A DNA stretch of 64,000 bases from Flavobacterium psychrotolerans (GTDB lineage: Bacteria; Bacteroidota; Bacteroidia; Flavobacteriales; Flavobacteriaceae), in contig NZ_QCZI01000018.1 in NCBI RefSeq assembly GCF_003097635.1, positions 1 to 64,000 on the forward strand, read 5' to 3'. Position 1 is the first letter of the stretch. Every line of letters starts with the position of its first letter. Below are positions 1-10,954 of this stretch, in pieces. The translations under genes and the position numbers were made by a program. The notes below the pieces were generated by a model that saw nothing but the letters and a program-made list of their open reading frames with translations, was not told the DNA's origin and did not search any database.

Positions 1-3000
1 ACCTATGCCCCGAGTGCCGCAGACATTACTGCAGGAAGTAGAACACTTACCCTTACTGCTGTAGCCAATACAGGTTGTACCGATGTTATTTCTACCAAAA
101 CAATTACCATAACGACTGCACCTACGGCAGTAGCAGGAACCGCAATAACAACTTGCAACAGTTCACCTGCAGTAAACATAACTGCAGGTTCAAGTGCAAC
201 CAATAACGCCAGCATTACTTGGACTTCAAACGGTACAGGAACATTTACCAATGCAACTTCATTAACAACGTGTACCTATTTGCCTAGTGCTGCAGACAAT
301 GCCGCAGGAAGCAGAACGCTGACCTTAACTGCCATAGGAAATGGAACTTGCGGTAATATAACCTCTACAAAAACAATTACAATAGTCCCAACTCCAACCA
401 TTACGAGCACTACCCCTGGTTCTACTTCGGGTCCTGGAACTGTTACCTTGGGTGCTACGGCATCAGCGGGAACTATCTCTTGGTATGCTGCATCAATTGG
501 CGGTGCTGCTTTAGGAACCGGAACAAGTTTTATCACTCCAGTAATTGCAGTTTCAACAACATATTATGTAGATACAGACAACGGTAGTTGTACCTCTTCT
601 CCTAGAACAGCAGTTCTGGCAACGGTATTATTACCCGAAATAAATGTGGTAGGAAATGGCGCATCCATCCCAGACGACATTGTACCTGCTCCTGCTGTTG
701 CTAATTTTACGGATTTCAGTACCGTGACGACCACAAGAACATTTACCATTCAAAATACTGGAACGGCAAATTTAACACTTGGTGCCATCACATTCACAGG
801 AGCGAATAATACAGAATTCACAGTACTCACCGCACCAATATCCCCAGTAGCTCCTGGGGGTAGCACCACCTTTGTGGTACGATTCACGCCGACTGCCGCA
901 ACTGTAAATAGAACGGCTACCATCTCTATCGTGAATAATGACAGCAACGAAGGCCCATATGATTTTAGATTGTTTGGAACTGGTGTTGCACAGGAAATTA
1001 ACGTTCAGGGATTTGGTGCCACAAACATTGCAGATGGTGATGTAACCCCAACAGTGGCTAAAGGAACCGACTTTGGGTCTGTAGATGTAAACAGTGGAAC
1101 AGCCACAACAACATTTACCATCCAAAATACAGGTACAATGGACTTGACTGGAGGTGTTATTACATTTACTGGAGGAACTCCAGGGGATTTCAGTGTAACT
1201 ACATTACCCACTTTTCCTGTTGCCGGAGTTACAAGCACCACGTTTGTAGTTACCTTTAACCCTAGCGCTTCTGGATTAATATCCACTACCTTAAATATTG
1301 CCAACAATGACGCTGGTGAAAACCCATACAACTTCACTATTCAGGGAACTGGTGTACAACCGGAAATTGCATTAAGTGGAAATGCTGTTCCTATTCCTGA
1401 CAATTCGTTATCAGTACCTACGGCTGCTGATTGGACTGATTTTGGCCCAACCAATGTAGTTATTGGAAATATTACCAGAACATTTACCATTTCAAATAGT
1501 CCGGGTACATCCGCATTAACAATAGGAGCCATTACAATAAGCGGAGCTAATGCAAGTGATTTTACGGTAACCGCTTTCCCTAGTGCTTCTGTTGCAATAG
1601 GTGGTAGCACAACCTTTGTAATTACTTTCGTTCCAAGTGCAAATGGAACACGATCAGCATCCATATCAATTGCTAATAATGATGGAAATGAAAACCCTTA
1701 TGATTTTAACATCCAAGGTACCGGAACAAGTCAAGAAATAGACATACAAGGAAATGCAACTTCTATCGCCGACAACCCCGCAACTGCACCATCCGTTGCG
1801 AATTGGACTGATTTTAGTACCGTGGCAACCACAAGAACTTTTACCATTTTTAATACCGGATCTTCTCAACTTACGTTGGGAGCAATAACCTTTTCGGGAG
1901 CCAATGCAAGTGATTTTGCAGTAACCACGGCACCCCCTGCTTCCGTAAATCCAGGGGCAAGCACTACTTTTACCGTTACCTTTACTCCTACTGGACTTGG
2001 GGTTAGGGCAGCGTTAATTTCTATTGCAAGTAATGACGTTGACGAAAACCCTTATGATTTTAGAATTCAAGGAAACGGGTCGGATCGGGAAATAAACGTT
2101 GTTGGAAACGGAGTTTCAATTGTTGACGGAGGTGGTTTGCTAACAACAGCAGACTGGACCGACTTTAGTACTGTGGCTACAACCAGAAATTTCACCATTC
2201 AAAACACGGGCAGCACGCCATTAAATATTGGAGCCATTACTTTCTCCGGAGCCGATGCCAGTATGTTCACGGTGATTACCGCTCCAAGCGCTACTATTGC
2301 CGGATATGGTAGCACGACTCTTGGTATTCGATTTACGCCTACTTCAGTTGGAGTAAAAAATGCGAGCGTTTCTATAGTAAATGATGACAGTAATGAAAAT
2401 CCTTATGATTTTAATCTCAAAGGAACAGGGGTCGCTCAAGAAATAGCCATGCTAGGAAGTAATGCCGTAAATATCGTTGATAACGGTGCTGCAGCAGCAG
2501 GTAACTTAACTGACTTTAGTAATGTGGCTGTAACCCGAACCTTTACGATACAAAATCTAGGCACAATGGATTTAACAATTGGAGCCATCACTGCTACGGG
2601 AAATACCGCTGATTTCACAATAACAACTCCCCCTAGTACTATAATTGCAGGAATGACTAGCACTACTTTTGTGGTAACATTTGCGCCTACCGTTACCGGT
2701 AATAGAGCCGTAACCTTCACATTTGTAAACAATGACTCCAATGGTGATGAAGCCCCATTTGACCTTAAGCTTGCAGCAACGTCCGCCAGCGAAATTGACA
2801 TTAGTGGTACTGCCGTATCCATTGTTGACGGAACAATGACTCCTTCCACAACAAATCAAACTAATTTCGGTACTGTTTCTATTGAAAATGGATCTGTAAT
2901 TGTTATTTATACCATTAAAAATACAGGCACTGGTCCTTTAGTAATGGGTGCCATTACTATAGATGGCGCCAATGCCACTGATTTCACAGTAAGCACTGCT

Positions 3001-6000
3001 CCTGCCGCTTCGGTTGCCGCTGGTGGCTCAACATTATGCTATGTCACTTTTAAACCTTTCGTTTTAGGAACTAAAAATGCGGTAATCCACTTTGCAAATA
3101 ATGACATTAATGAAAACCCTTATGATTTTGCCATAATGGGTACAGCAATTAGAACCTACGTGGATACCGATGGCGATGGTATTACGGATAATTTTGACCT
3201 TGATGATGATAATGACGGTATAGTGGACACTTTAGAGCAATCTACTTGTTCCGCATCACCATATGCTTCCACTTTTCAACATATCTTTCTAAATGAAACT
3301 TTTGGATATGGTACTACTAGAGGCCAGATAAATGTCAATACTCCTGATGCCACCAGTAACATGTGCTATGAAGATGGGGTTTCAACTGGTAAGGTTAATA
3401 CTGGGGGATGCCCATATCGAACAGACTATAGTATAAACGATGGGGAATATGCCGTTAACTATATGATAAGTACAGGTAATGCTACCGCTGGCCCTCCTAA
3501 CGTTGCATCATGGGCAAATACCAACTGGACACCTCAAATGGATCATACCCCTGGAGATACTGATGGAAGAATGGCCATTTTTAATGCCGATATTAATCCA
3601 GGTATATTTTATGAATTAACGATTAATGGTATAATTCCAAATCTACCTATCAATTTTGACTTTTGGGTATTAAACATTATGAGTAAGGCTCTTTATGCGG
3701 GCTCTAATTTACCCCAAATCAAGGTTGATTTTAAAAATTTGTCGGGGGCAGTAATCGCCACCTATAGTACTCCAACAATAAATAGATGTACAGATAACAC
3801 TAATAATTGTGCAGTCTCTGAATGGAAGAATTTTCCAACAACCGTTAATTTAGGAAATATTACTGCTTTTACAGTGACCCTTTCCAATTTGGGACCAGGG
3901 GGAAGTGGGAATGACCTTGCCATAGATGACATTGTTATTTCACAAAGCTACTGTGATTGGGATAGTGATGGCATCGGAAATTTATATGATTTGGATTCTG
4001 ATAATGATGGAATTCCAGATATCGAAGAAGGAGGTTTTAAACAATACAGTAACGGTTTATCTAAAATGGACATCACCAACCCAGCACTTTGGGCAGACGC
4101 TAATGGAAACGGGATGAATGACGCTATCGATCCTTTGTTTACAGGATTAAACAATTCTATTCCAGATACCGATGGAGATGGTCAAAGTAACTATTTAGAT
4201 TTAGACAGTGACAATGATGCCCTATTTGATGTAGATGAAGCTATTGCCAATATGGGGGACGGTGATATTAACGGTGATGGAAAAGGAGACGGAGTAGATA
4301 CTGATTTAGATGGTATTTTAGACATCTATGACACCTATGCTGGTTTTGGTACACTTACAAAACCCTACACCCAGAATACAGACGGATTAGGAAATCCTGA
4401 TTATTTGCAAGTAGATTCTAATAATGACGGGATAAAAGATATTGCGGAAACTTTATACAGTGCCCTTGATGCAAACAATGACGGGGTCATTGATGGCGCA
4501 GCTGATATTGACAAAGATGGTATATCTGACGCTTTTGACACCAAAACTACTGGTCTTGGATCCCCTAGAGACTTGAACCGAAAATTACAATTGGAGTTTG
4601 ACGGACGAAATGATTATGGTCAAGGAACGGGAGTATTAGGAGGTTTAGCCAATGCTTCACTGATGGCATGGGTAGATTTAAATAGTGCATTCTCTACCGA
4701 TGGAATTGTTGTTGGTCAAACAAATTTTCAATTGCGAATTACTAGTGCCAAAAGACTAGAGGCTGTAGTAAACGGCACAACAGTAACCTATGCAACGGCA
4801 TTAAGTGTATCACAATGGACACATGTGGGAGTAGTTTATGATGGATCCAATATCTATTTATATTTGAATGGGGCATTAGTAGCCACTCAATCTAAATCCG
4901 GAAATATAGCCGCTGACGCTTCTCTACTTACGATAGGTAAAGATCCTACTACAAATACAAAATACTTTAAAGGTAAAATAGATGAAGTTCGTGTATTTAA
5001 TGTAGCCTTGACTGCTTCCCAATTACAACGAATGGTGTATCAAGAAATTCAAAATACGGCTACTCAGGTAAGAGGAGCGATTGTCCCTAAAGATGTAGGT
5101 GGCTTGCCTTTCGCAAACGTATTGAGATACTACAGAATGGATGCCTATAAAGATGACATTATTGATGATTTAACCACTGTGGCTATTGATGTTGCCGGAA
5201 TGAAAATCTACAACAATAAAAACATTTATGTGCAACAAGCACCTATGCCCTTCCTTACTGAGCGTACTGGAAGTTTTGCCACTGCTGTGAACAGTCCAAC
5301 AAAAGAAATTAGAGGACTTGACATTATGGATCAAGACTGGTCTATTGTTCAAGTGTCACACAACATCACTGAAAGTTCAAATAATGTTGATTTGGGTATG
5401 TTTGTTGATTCGGGAATCAATATCATAATGAATAACGACAATAAAATACAAAACGATTGGTACTTAAAATTAGATGGAAAAATAGACTTGCAAGGAAAAT
5501 CACAATTAGTGCAAACTACAAATAGTGATTTAGAAGTAACAAGCGCAGGTTCTATAGAACGGGATCAACAAGGTCAATCCAATAAATTCAATTACAATTA
5601 TTGGTCTTCACCAGTAGGCGCGTTAAGTATAACCAGCAATAATAATCCGTTTACGGTAGATGGAGTAATGAAAGACGGTACTGATCCTGCAAATATTCAA
5701 AACATCACATGGACAAATGGACTTAACGGTGCCGCAACAAGCCCTATTACATTAAGTACCTATTGGATTTTTAAATTCCAAAACGTAAGTGCTATATACG
5801 CTAATTGGGCGAGAATAGCACAAACTGGATCTTTACTAGCAGGGCAAGGATTCACATTAAAGGGAAGTGATGCGGCTACAGCAACGCAAAACTACACTTT
5901 TGTGGGCAAACCAAATAGTGGTACCATTTCAACCCCTATTGCGGCAAACAATTCCAATTTGAGTGGTAATCCTTATCCATCCGCTCTAGATGCTAATGCG

Positions 6001-7071
6001 TTTATCAATGCAAACCTAGCTTCCACCTCAGGAACCTTGTATTTTTGGGAACATTTTAGCACCAATCCATCCCATGTCTTGGCAGCTTATCAAGGAGGTT
6101 ATGCCACAAGAAATCTTGTAGGTGGGGTTGCTCCAGTATCTCCCGCAGGTATTAGTGGCTTAGGATCAAGCCTTAGACAACCTGGACGATACATACCAGT
6201 AGGGCAAGGATTCTTTGTAGACGGAAGCGCAACAGGTGGAAATATTGTTTTTGACAATAGCCAAAGAGCCTTTTTTAAAGAAGATAACGCTGCATCTAAT
6301 ATTATGTTCCGACAAAATTTAAATGGAAGCCCTTTGGCTACAACCCCATTTAACAATAGCGATGACATTATACCTATTGAAAGTGCATTTGCCTCTGTCA
6401 GATTGGGTTTCAATTCGGCTAATAATTTTCACAGACAAATACTTCTGGGTTTCATGAATGAACGTGCGACAAGCGGTATTGATCCTGGTTATGATGCGAT
6501 ACAAAATGACAACCAGCCCAATGACATGTATTTCATGAACCATGGCAAACAATTAGTAATTCAAGGTGACGGCTATTTTAATCCATCTAACATTTATCCT
6601 CTTGGAGTAAAAACAGCTCTTGATGGAAATGTAAAATTTAATGTAGATGCAAGAGATAGATTTGATATCAGCCAAAAGCTTTACATTTATGATAACACCA
6701 CCAGTTTGTATCATGACATAAGTAATGAAGCATTTGAAATTTATTTGCCTGTTGGAACTGTAAATGATCGTTTCTCTTTGAGATTCAAAAACGCAGCTTT
6801 GGATGTTAACAATTTTGACTTGAACGACAATGTCAAAGTAGCATTCACAAATAGTGATAACATGATTATTGTAAAAAACAATTTGTTAGATACAACAGTA
6901 AAATCGGTTACTTTATTCAACATGTTGGGACAATCCTTAAGCACCTGGAAAATTAAGGATGAAGATCAAACCAAAATTCAAATTCCAGTTTACAATCTAA
7001 GCACCGGAACATATATAGTAAAAGTGTTTACAACAAAAGGTGAAATCAGTAAAAAGATTATCATCAAATAA
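1..7071 (+). CDS. Giant T9SS-secreted surface protein, 5' end outside window
   Basis: The frame is open from base 1, so the gene starts upstream; about 2,356 residues lie inside the window. The N-terminal part shows a roughly 91-residue tandem repeat (its conserved YxPSAAD motif recurs at nt 4 and nt 277). Seven ASH/HYDIN-like choice-of-anchor-D repeats of about 120 residues follow at nt 637-3153, each opening with EI[ND]xxGN and ending near NPYDFxxxGTG. Next come thrombospondin type-3-like calcium repeats (DTDGDGITDNFD and similar) around nt 3160-3240 and 3955-4560, and a LamG/concanavalin-like domain near nt 4590-5040. The C-terminus is a T9SS type A sorting domain (VTLFNMLGQSLSTW, ending KKIIIK). 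By family knowledge it crosses the outer membrane through the T9SS and is anchored or released there. Ligand and function are unknown; adhesion is a guess. A hairpin terminator follows at 7097. Confidence 0.9.
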   Translation, partial: TYAPSAADITAGSRTLTLTAVANTGCTDVISTKTITITTAPTAVAGTAITTCNSSPAVNITAGSSATNNASITWTSNGTGTFTNATSLTTCTYLPSAADNAAGSRTLTLTAIGNGTCGNITSTKTITIVPTPTITSTTPGSTSGPGTVTLGATASAGTISWYAASIGGAALGTGTSFITPVIAVSTTYYVDTDNGSCTSSPRTAVLATVLLPEINVVGNGASIPDDIVPAPAVANFTDFSTVTTTRTFTIQNTGTANLTLGAITFTGANNTEFTVLTAPISPVAPGGSTTFVVRFTPTAATVNRTATISIVNNDSNEGPYDFRLFGTGVAQEINVQGFGATNIADGDVTPTVAKGTDFGSVDVNSGTATTTFTIQNTGTMDLTGGVITFTGGTPGDFSVTTLPTFPVAGVTSTTFVVTFNPSASGLISTTLNIANNDAGENPYNFTIQGTGVQPEIALSGNAVPIPDNSLSVPTAADWTDFGPTNVVIGNITRTFTISNSPGTSALTIGAITISGANASDFTVTAFPSASVAIGGSTTFVITFVPSANGTRSASISIANNDGNENPYDFNIQGTGTSQEIDIQGNATSIADNPATAPSVANWTDFSTVATTRTFTIFNTGSSQLTLGAITFSGANASDFAVTTAPPASVNPGASTTFTVTFTPTGLGVRAALISIASNDVDENPYDFRIQGNGSDREINVVGNGVSIVDGGGLLTTADWTDFSTVATTRNFTIQNTGSTPLNIGAITFSGADASMFTVITAPSATIAGYGSTTLGIRFTPTSVGVKNASVSIVNDDSNENPYDFNLKGTGVAQEIAMLGSNAVNIVDNGAAAAGNLTDFSNVAVTRTFTIQNLGTMDLTIGAITATGNTADFTITTPPSTIIAGMTSTTFVVTFAPTVTGNRAVTFTFVNNDSNGDEAPFDLKLAATSASEIDISGTAVSIVDGTMTPSTTNQTNFGTVSIENGSVIVIYTIKNTGTGPLVMGAITIDGANATDFTVSTAPAASVAAGGSTLCYVTFKPFVLGTKNAVIHFANNDINENPYDFAIMGTAIRTYVDTDGDGITDNFDLDDDNDGIVDTLEQSTCSASPYASTFQHIFLNETFGYGTTRGQINVNTPDATSNMCYEDGVSTGKVNTGGCPYRTDYSINDGEYAVNYMISTGNATAGPPNVASWANTNWTPQMDHTPGDTDGRMAIFNADINPGIFYELTINGIIPNLPINFDFWVLNIMSKALYAGSNLPQIKVDFKNLSGAVIATYSTPTINRCTDNTNNCAVSEWKNFPTTVNLGNITAFTVTLSNLGPGGSGNDLAIDDIVISQSYCDWDSDGIGNLYDLDSDNDGIPDIEEGGFKQYSNGLSKMDITNPALWADANGNGMNDAIDPLFTGLNNSIPDTDGDGQSNYLDLDSDNDALFDVDEAIANMGDGDINGDGKGDGVDTDLDGILDIYDTYAGFGTLTKPYTQNTDGLGNPDYLQVDSNNDGIKDIAETLYSALDANNDGVIDGAADIDKDGISDAFDTKTTGLGSPRDLNRKLQLEFDGRNDYGQGTGVLGGLANASLMAWVDLNSAFSTDGIVVGQTNFQLRITSAKRLEAVVNGTTVTYATALSVSQWTHVGVVYDGSNIYLYLNGALVATQSKSGNIAADASLLTIGKDPTTNTKYFKGKIDEVRVFNVALTASQLQRMVYQEIQNTATQVRGAIVPKDVGGLPFANVLRYYRMDAYKDDIIDDLTTVAIDVAGMKIYNNKNIYVQQAPMPFLTERTGSFATAVNSPTKEIRGLDIMDQDWSIVQVSHNITESSNNVDLGMFVDSGINIIMNNDNKIQNDWYLKLDGKIDLQGKSQLVQTTNSDLEVTSAGSIERDQQGQSNKFNYNYWSSPVGALSITSNNNPFTVDGVMKDGTDPANIQNITWTNGLNGAATSPITLSTYWIFKFQNVSAIYANWARIAQTGSLLAGQGFTLKGSDAATATQNYTFVGKPNSGTISTPIAANNSNLSGNPYPSALDANAFINANLASTSGTLYFWEHFSTNPSHVLAAYQGGYATRNLVGGVAPVSPAGISGLGSSLRQPGRYIPVGQGFFVDGSATGGNIVFDNSQRAFFKEDNAASNIMFRQNLNGSPLATTPFNNSDDIIPIESAFASVRLGFNSANNFHRQILLGFMNERATSGIDPGYDAIQNDNQPNDMYFMNHGKQLVIQGDGYFNPSNIYPLGVKTALDGNVKFNVDARDRFDISQKLYIYDNTTSLYHDISNEAFEIYLPVGTVNDRFSLRFKNAALDVNNFDLNDNVKVAFTNSDNMIIVKNNLLDTTVKSVTLFNMLGQSLSTWKIKDEDQTKIQIPVYNLSTGTYIVKVFTTKGEISKKIIIK

Positions 7072-7096
7072 CCCCCCCTTTCTTCCCCAAGAAAGT

Positions 7097-7128
7097 AAAA
7101 AAGCTTCTCGTTTGAGAAGCTTTTTTTT
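7097..7128. terminator. Bidirectional hairpin terminator
   Basis: A 13-bp perfect stem (AAAAAAGCTTCTC, loop GTTT, GAGAAGCTTTTTT) is flanked by an A-run and a T-run. It lies between the convergent giant surface gene and hisS and can serve both strands. Confidence 0.85.
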
Positions 7129-7152
7129 ATGGTAATATATAAATATAAAAGA

Positions 7153-8529
7153 CTAAGCCAATAATAACCTGTTTTTTAAACCTTCAAAATCAACCGTGAT
7201 TTGTTCTCCTGAGATTAAATTTTTCAATCCAAATTTGCCTTCATTCATCTCAGTCTCCCCAACTATAATAGCAAATGGAATTTGACGCTTATCGGCATGC
7301 GTAAATTGTTTACCCACCTTTATGGCATCGGGATACAATTCTACTTTAATATTGGAAGACCTTAACTTCTGGATGGCCTGCATGGCATAAAAAGCTTCCT
7401 GCTCACCATAATTAATAAACAAAGCTTTTGTAACAGAGGCTACCGTTTCAGGAAATAAATTTAATTCTTCAATGACCAAATAAATTCTGTCTAATCCAAA
7501 GGAAATCCCAACACCGCTCATGTCCTTCAATCCGAAAATCCCGGTCAAATCATCATATCTTCCTCCTCCTCCTATAGAACCCATGGTAACTTGTTTTGGC
7601 GAACCCACTTCAAAAATGGCTCCCGTATAATAATTTAAACCGCGAGCCAGTGTCACATCCAAATCCAAAACAGCATCATTTAATCCTAAATTCATCACGT
7701 TATCACAAATGAATCGCAGTTCCTCTACCCCCTTCATTCCTTCTTCCGAGGAAGCCAGTAGAACGGAAAGTTGATTCAATTTTTCAACATTACTTCCGGT
7801 AAAATAAAAAAGTGGTTGTACTTTCTCAATGGCACTTTCAGAAATTCCTTTTTCAACCATTTCCTTTTTAACGCCATCCTCTCCTATTTTATCAAGTTTA
7901 TCTAAGGCTACCGTAAAATCAATCAATTTATCTTTAGCCCCTATGACTTCTGCAATTCCAGATAATATTTTACGATTATTAATTTTTATGGTTACCCCTT
8001 TTAAGCCCAATTCTGTAAAAACGGAGTCGTATAATTTCACCAACTCCACTTCCTGCCATAATGATTTTGAACCCACCACATCGGCATCACATTGATAAAA
8101 CTCTCTAAAACGTCCTTTTTGTGGACGATCGGCACGCCAAACCGGCTGGATTTGGTATCTTTTAAAAGGAAACTCAATTTCGTTTTGATGTTGTACCACA
8201 TATCGAGCAAAAGGAACCGTTAAGTCGTAACGAAGGGCCTTTTCAGAAATACTGGAAGTCAATTTATTGCTCTCCTTATTTTGCAATAACACCGCATCGG
8301 CCTTTGCTAAATAATCCCCAGAATTCAAAATCTTAAAAATCAATCGATCCCCTTCTTCGCCATATTTCCCCATTAAGGTTTCTGAATTTTCGAACGAAGG
8401 GGTTTCTATGGGTTGGAAACAAAATTTCTCAAAATTGCTTTTTATAATTGATATGATATAGTGCCGTTTTGCCACCTCAGCCGGTGAAAAATCTCTGGTT
8501 CCTTTAGGAATACTTGGTTTTGATGCCAT
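7153..8529 (-). CDS. hisS: Histidine--tRNA ligase
   Basis: Class II aminoacyl-tRNA synthetase of 458 residues that charges tRNA-His with histidine in the cytoplasm. The N-terminus ([13 protein letters not shown]) is the usual HisRS opening. Class II motif 2 lies near residues 126-148 (QPVWRADRP...[10 protein letters not shown]). The histidine-specific motif RGLNYYTG and the motif-3 region GGGGRYDDL lie near residues 295-325. The last 90 or so residues form the anticodon-binding domain. Length is normal for the family. The gene is monocistronic: its 3' end meets the bidirectional terminator and the divergent permease gene starts about 180 bp upstream. Nothing looks damaged. Confidence 0.97.
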   Translation of the reverse strand: MASKPSIPKGTRDFSPAEVAKRHYIISIIKSNFEKFCFQPIETPSFENSETLMGKYGEEGDRLIFKILNSGDYLAKADAVLLQNKESNKLTSSISEKALRYDLTVPFARYVVQHQNEIEFPFKRYQIQPVWRADRPQKGRFREFYQCDADVVGSKSLWQEVELVKLYDSVFTELGLKGVTIKINNRKILSGIAEVIGAKDKLIDFTVALDKLDKIGEDGVKKEMVEKGISESAIEKVQPLFYFTGSNVEKLNQLSVLLASSEEGMKGVEELRFICDNVMNLGLNDAVLDLDVTLARGLNYYTGAIFEVGSPKQVTMGSIGGGGRYDDLTGIFGLKDMSGVGISFGLDRIYLVIEELNLFPETVASVTKALFINYGEQEAFYAMQAIQKLRSSNIKVELYPDAIKVGKQFTHADKRQIPFAIIVGETEMNEGKFGLKNLISGEQITVDFEGLKNRLLLA

Positions 8530-8710
8530 TGCTAATTTGCGCTATTTAATTTATATTTTACGAAAAATAGAATACTCCTGATTTTGGTAAAAATCCCAAA
8601 TCACATGTGTCTAAACGTAAATTCTCTGTGCAAATATCTTATTTTTAAAATAAATAAACGGCTTCTAAAACAAACTTGTAACAAAAATTGTAATTTCGTG
8701 TCAAATTGAT

Positions 8711-9955
8711 ATGATGCTAAATTTATTTAAGGAAAATGTCCATATTGCCGTTGGCTCCATAAAAACGCAACTGATGCGCACCATTCTTACAGTATTGATT
8801 ATTGCAATTGGAATTACGGCATTAGTCTGTATTTTGACTGTTGTTGCTGCTCTGGAAAACACATTGTCAAGTAACTTTGCTTCTATGGGCGCCAACACTT
8901 TTAATATTGAGCAATATGATATTTCGGAAAGAATGGGCCGTAATAATGAGCATAAAGTAGATAATCCTATTATCACGTATCCCGAAGCGAAAGCTTTTAA
9001 ACAAAAATATGACTATCCGTTAACACATACTTCCCTTTCATTTACTGCAACTTCTAATGCCGAAGTAAGGTTTGAATCAAAAAAGACCGATCCTGAAATT
9101 TCAGTTTTGGGAGTAGACGAGTATTTTTTAATAAATTCCGGTTTAGAAACGACCAAGGGAAGAAATTTTACTGGTTTTGACATTGATAACAACACGTATT
9201 CCTGTATTTTGGGTTCCGATTTTGAAAAAGAATTATTTAAAGACGTGAATCCAATTGACAAGATACTTTCCATTCGTGGGGCAAAATTTAAAGTCATCGG
9301 CGTATTAAAAGAGAAAGGTTCAACATTTGGCAACAGCCAGGATTTGAGAGTATTGATTCCGATTCAGGTGGCACGTTCCTTATTTACGGCACCCGATATT
9401 AACTATACGGTAAGTGTCATGGTGGATAAAAAGGAATTATTAAATCAAGCCACTGATGAAGCCAATAACATGATGAGAAGAGTCCGGAAATTAAGCCCCA
9501 TAAAAGACAACAATTTCGGGATTTCACGGAGCGACGATTTGATAAACAAAATTTTAAGCATTACACAGTATCTTGGCATTTCTGCTTGGGTCATTGGCAT
9601 CATAACTATTTTTGGTTCCTCGATTGCCTTAATGAATATCATGTTGGTTTCCGTAACCGAAAGAACACGTGAAATTGGAGTCCGAAAAGCACTGGGAGCC
9701 AAAAGAAGCACCATTGCATTTCAGTTTTTTATTGAAACCTTAATTATTGGACAATTGGGTGGATTACTAGGCATATTCATAGGAATATCTGGTGGTTATG
9801 GAATTGCAGCTGCCATGAGTTTTATTTTTGTGATTCCGTGGGGAGCGATCACTGCCGCATTTATCACCACCTTTATTGTGGCTATCGTTTCTGGCTCATA
9901 TCCCGCTTTAAAAGCTTCAAAATTAGATCCGATTGAGGCCTTGCGATATGAATAG
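8711..9955 (+). CDS. ABC transporter permease, MacB/FtsX type
   Basis: A 414-residue integral membrane protein with the MacB layout: one N-terminal transmembrane helix (about residues 22-45), a large periplasmic MacB_PCD domain (about 50-270), then three helices forming the FtsX domain (about 285-400). The conserved cytoplasmic loop RTREIGVRKALGAKR sits between the second and third helices. Such permeases work mechanically with a cytoplasmic ATPase to move substrates or signals across the envelope. No ATPase gene is adjacent, so the partner is encoded elsewhere and the substrate cannot be read from this locus. Either of two consecutive ATG codons could start it. A small palindromic repeat follows directly after the stop codon. 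Confidence 0.9.
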   Translation: MMLNLFKENVHIAVGSIKTQLMRTILTVLIIAIGITALVCILTVVAALENTLSSNFASMGANTFNIEQYDISERMGRNNEHKVDNPIITYPEAKAFKQKYDYPLTHTSLSFTATSNAEVRFESKKTDPEISVLGVDEYFLINSGLETTKGRNFTGFDIDNNTYSCILGSDFEKELFKDVNPIDKILSIRGAKFKVIGVLKEKGSTFGNSQDLRVLIPIQVARSLFTAPDINYTVSVMVDKKELLNQATDEANNMMRRVRKLSPIKDNNFGISRSDDLINKILSITQYLGISAWVIGIITIFGSSIALMNIMLVSVTERTREIGVRKALGAKRSTIAFQFFIETLIIGQLGGLLGIFIGISGGYGIAAAMSFIFVIPWGAITAAFITTFIVAIVSGSYPALKASKLDPIEALRYE

Positions 9956-9957
9956 AA

Positions 9958-9983
9958 GCCCCCTAACCCACGAAGGGGAATTT
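9958..9983. repeat. Short palindromic dispersed repeat
   Basis: A CCCC...CGAAGGGG palindrome directly after the permease stop codon. It resembles the larger CCTCTCCGAAGGAGAGG-type elements at 29237 and 29372. It may act as a hairpin terminator but lacks a clean T-run. Confidence 0.45.
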
Positions 9984-10088
9984 ATAAAATCGAACTGTCT
10001 TATGTTAACTAAAATCTGCTTTCTAAAATTTGAAATCAAAAATCGTTAATCAAAACCCGAGCCTAAAAGGCGAACTAACGAAGCAATC

Positions 10089-10943
10089 TTAAACCCTACA
10101 ACTAACCATACGGTCATTCCCATAAATATCTTTTCGAAGTTCAATGTTTTTGAAATTCATTCTTTCTAACAAATCAACGGTTTCTATTCCTAAATACTGG
10201 TTAATTTCAAAATACAACTGACCATTTTCCACAAGACTTTTATGAGCTAATTCAGCTATTTTTCTATAAAAAATCAAAGCATCATGATCTTCTACAAACA
10301 ATGCCAAATGCGGTTCGTTTTCTAAAACATTTTTCTTAATTTCTGCCTTTTCTAAATTTCGAACATACGGTGGGTTAGATACAATAATGTCATATTGCCT
10401 TCTTAAATCAGCTATTTCGAGGATATTTTGTTGAAGAAAAATAATATTTACATTATTTGCTTCCGCATTTTTTTGAGCAATGGCCAATGCTTTTTCAGAA
10501 ACATCAATGGCGAAAATTTGGGCATTTGAAATGTTTTTGGCTAATGAAATTGCAATGCAACCGCTTCCGGTTCCAACATCTAAAATCTTTACATCTTCAG
10601 AACCATGAATCTTTGAATTTTCTTTAATGATCCAATCGACCAATTCCTCTGTTTCAGGTCGCGGAATAAGAACCGATGCATTGACTTGAAAATCCAGACC
10701 AAAAAAACTAGTGCTCCCTAATAGGTACTGAATCGGTATTTCTTTTTTTAATTGTTCTAATATTGAATTCCAATTTTGAATCTCTGTATCAGAAAATTCT
10801 AAATCAGCATTTAATGCTAAATCAATTCTTCTAATTTTATGTTTATTTTCTAAAATTAAGTAGAAAAAACTTTCTGATTCTTCAGAACCGTATAAGGCAG
10901 AAAGCTCTTCAATAAAATGGCTTCTGTATTCTTTGATTCGCAT
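10089..10943 (-). CDS. prmC: Peptide chain release factor N5-glutamine methyltransferase
   Basis: SAM-dependent enzyme that methylates the glutamine of the GGQ motif in release factors RF1 and RF2, improving termination. It has 284 residues when begun at MRIKEYRSHF; an in-frame extension of 16 residues upstream looks non-native because it runs into the GNAT gene. The SAM-binding motif is ILDVGTGSG (residues 120-128). The diagnostic catalytic NPPY motif is at 190-193. The N-terminal helical domain (about 1-90) binds the release factor. It lies 11 bp downstream of the GNAT gene on the same strand and is probably cotranscribed with it. Confidence 0.95.
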   Translation of the reverse strand: MRIKEYRSHFIEELSALYGSEESESFFYLILENKHKIRRIDLALNADLEFSDTEIQNWNSILEQLKKEIPIQYLLGSTSFFGLDFQVNASVLIPRPETEELVDWIIKENSKIHGSEDVKILDVGTGSGCIAISLAKNISNAQIFAIDVSEKALAIAQKNAEANNVNIIFLQQNILEIADLRRQYDIIVSNPPYVRNLEKAEIKKNVLENEPHLALFVEDHDALIFYRKIAELAHKSLVENGQLYFEINQYLGIETVDLLERMNFKNIELRKDIYGNDRMVSCRV

Positions 10944-10954
10944 TTGTTTTAATT

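Noticed and set aside
3..2859. Long minus-strand frames opposite the left giant gene
   Set aside because: They are antisense shadows caused by the Thr/Ser/Ala-rich repetitive coding strand; no conserved motifs or starts.
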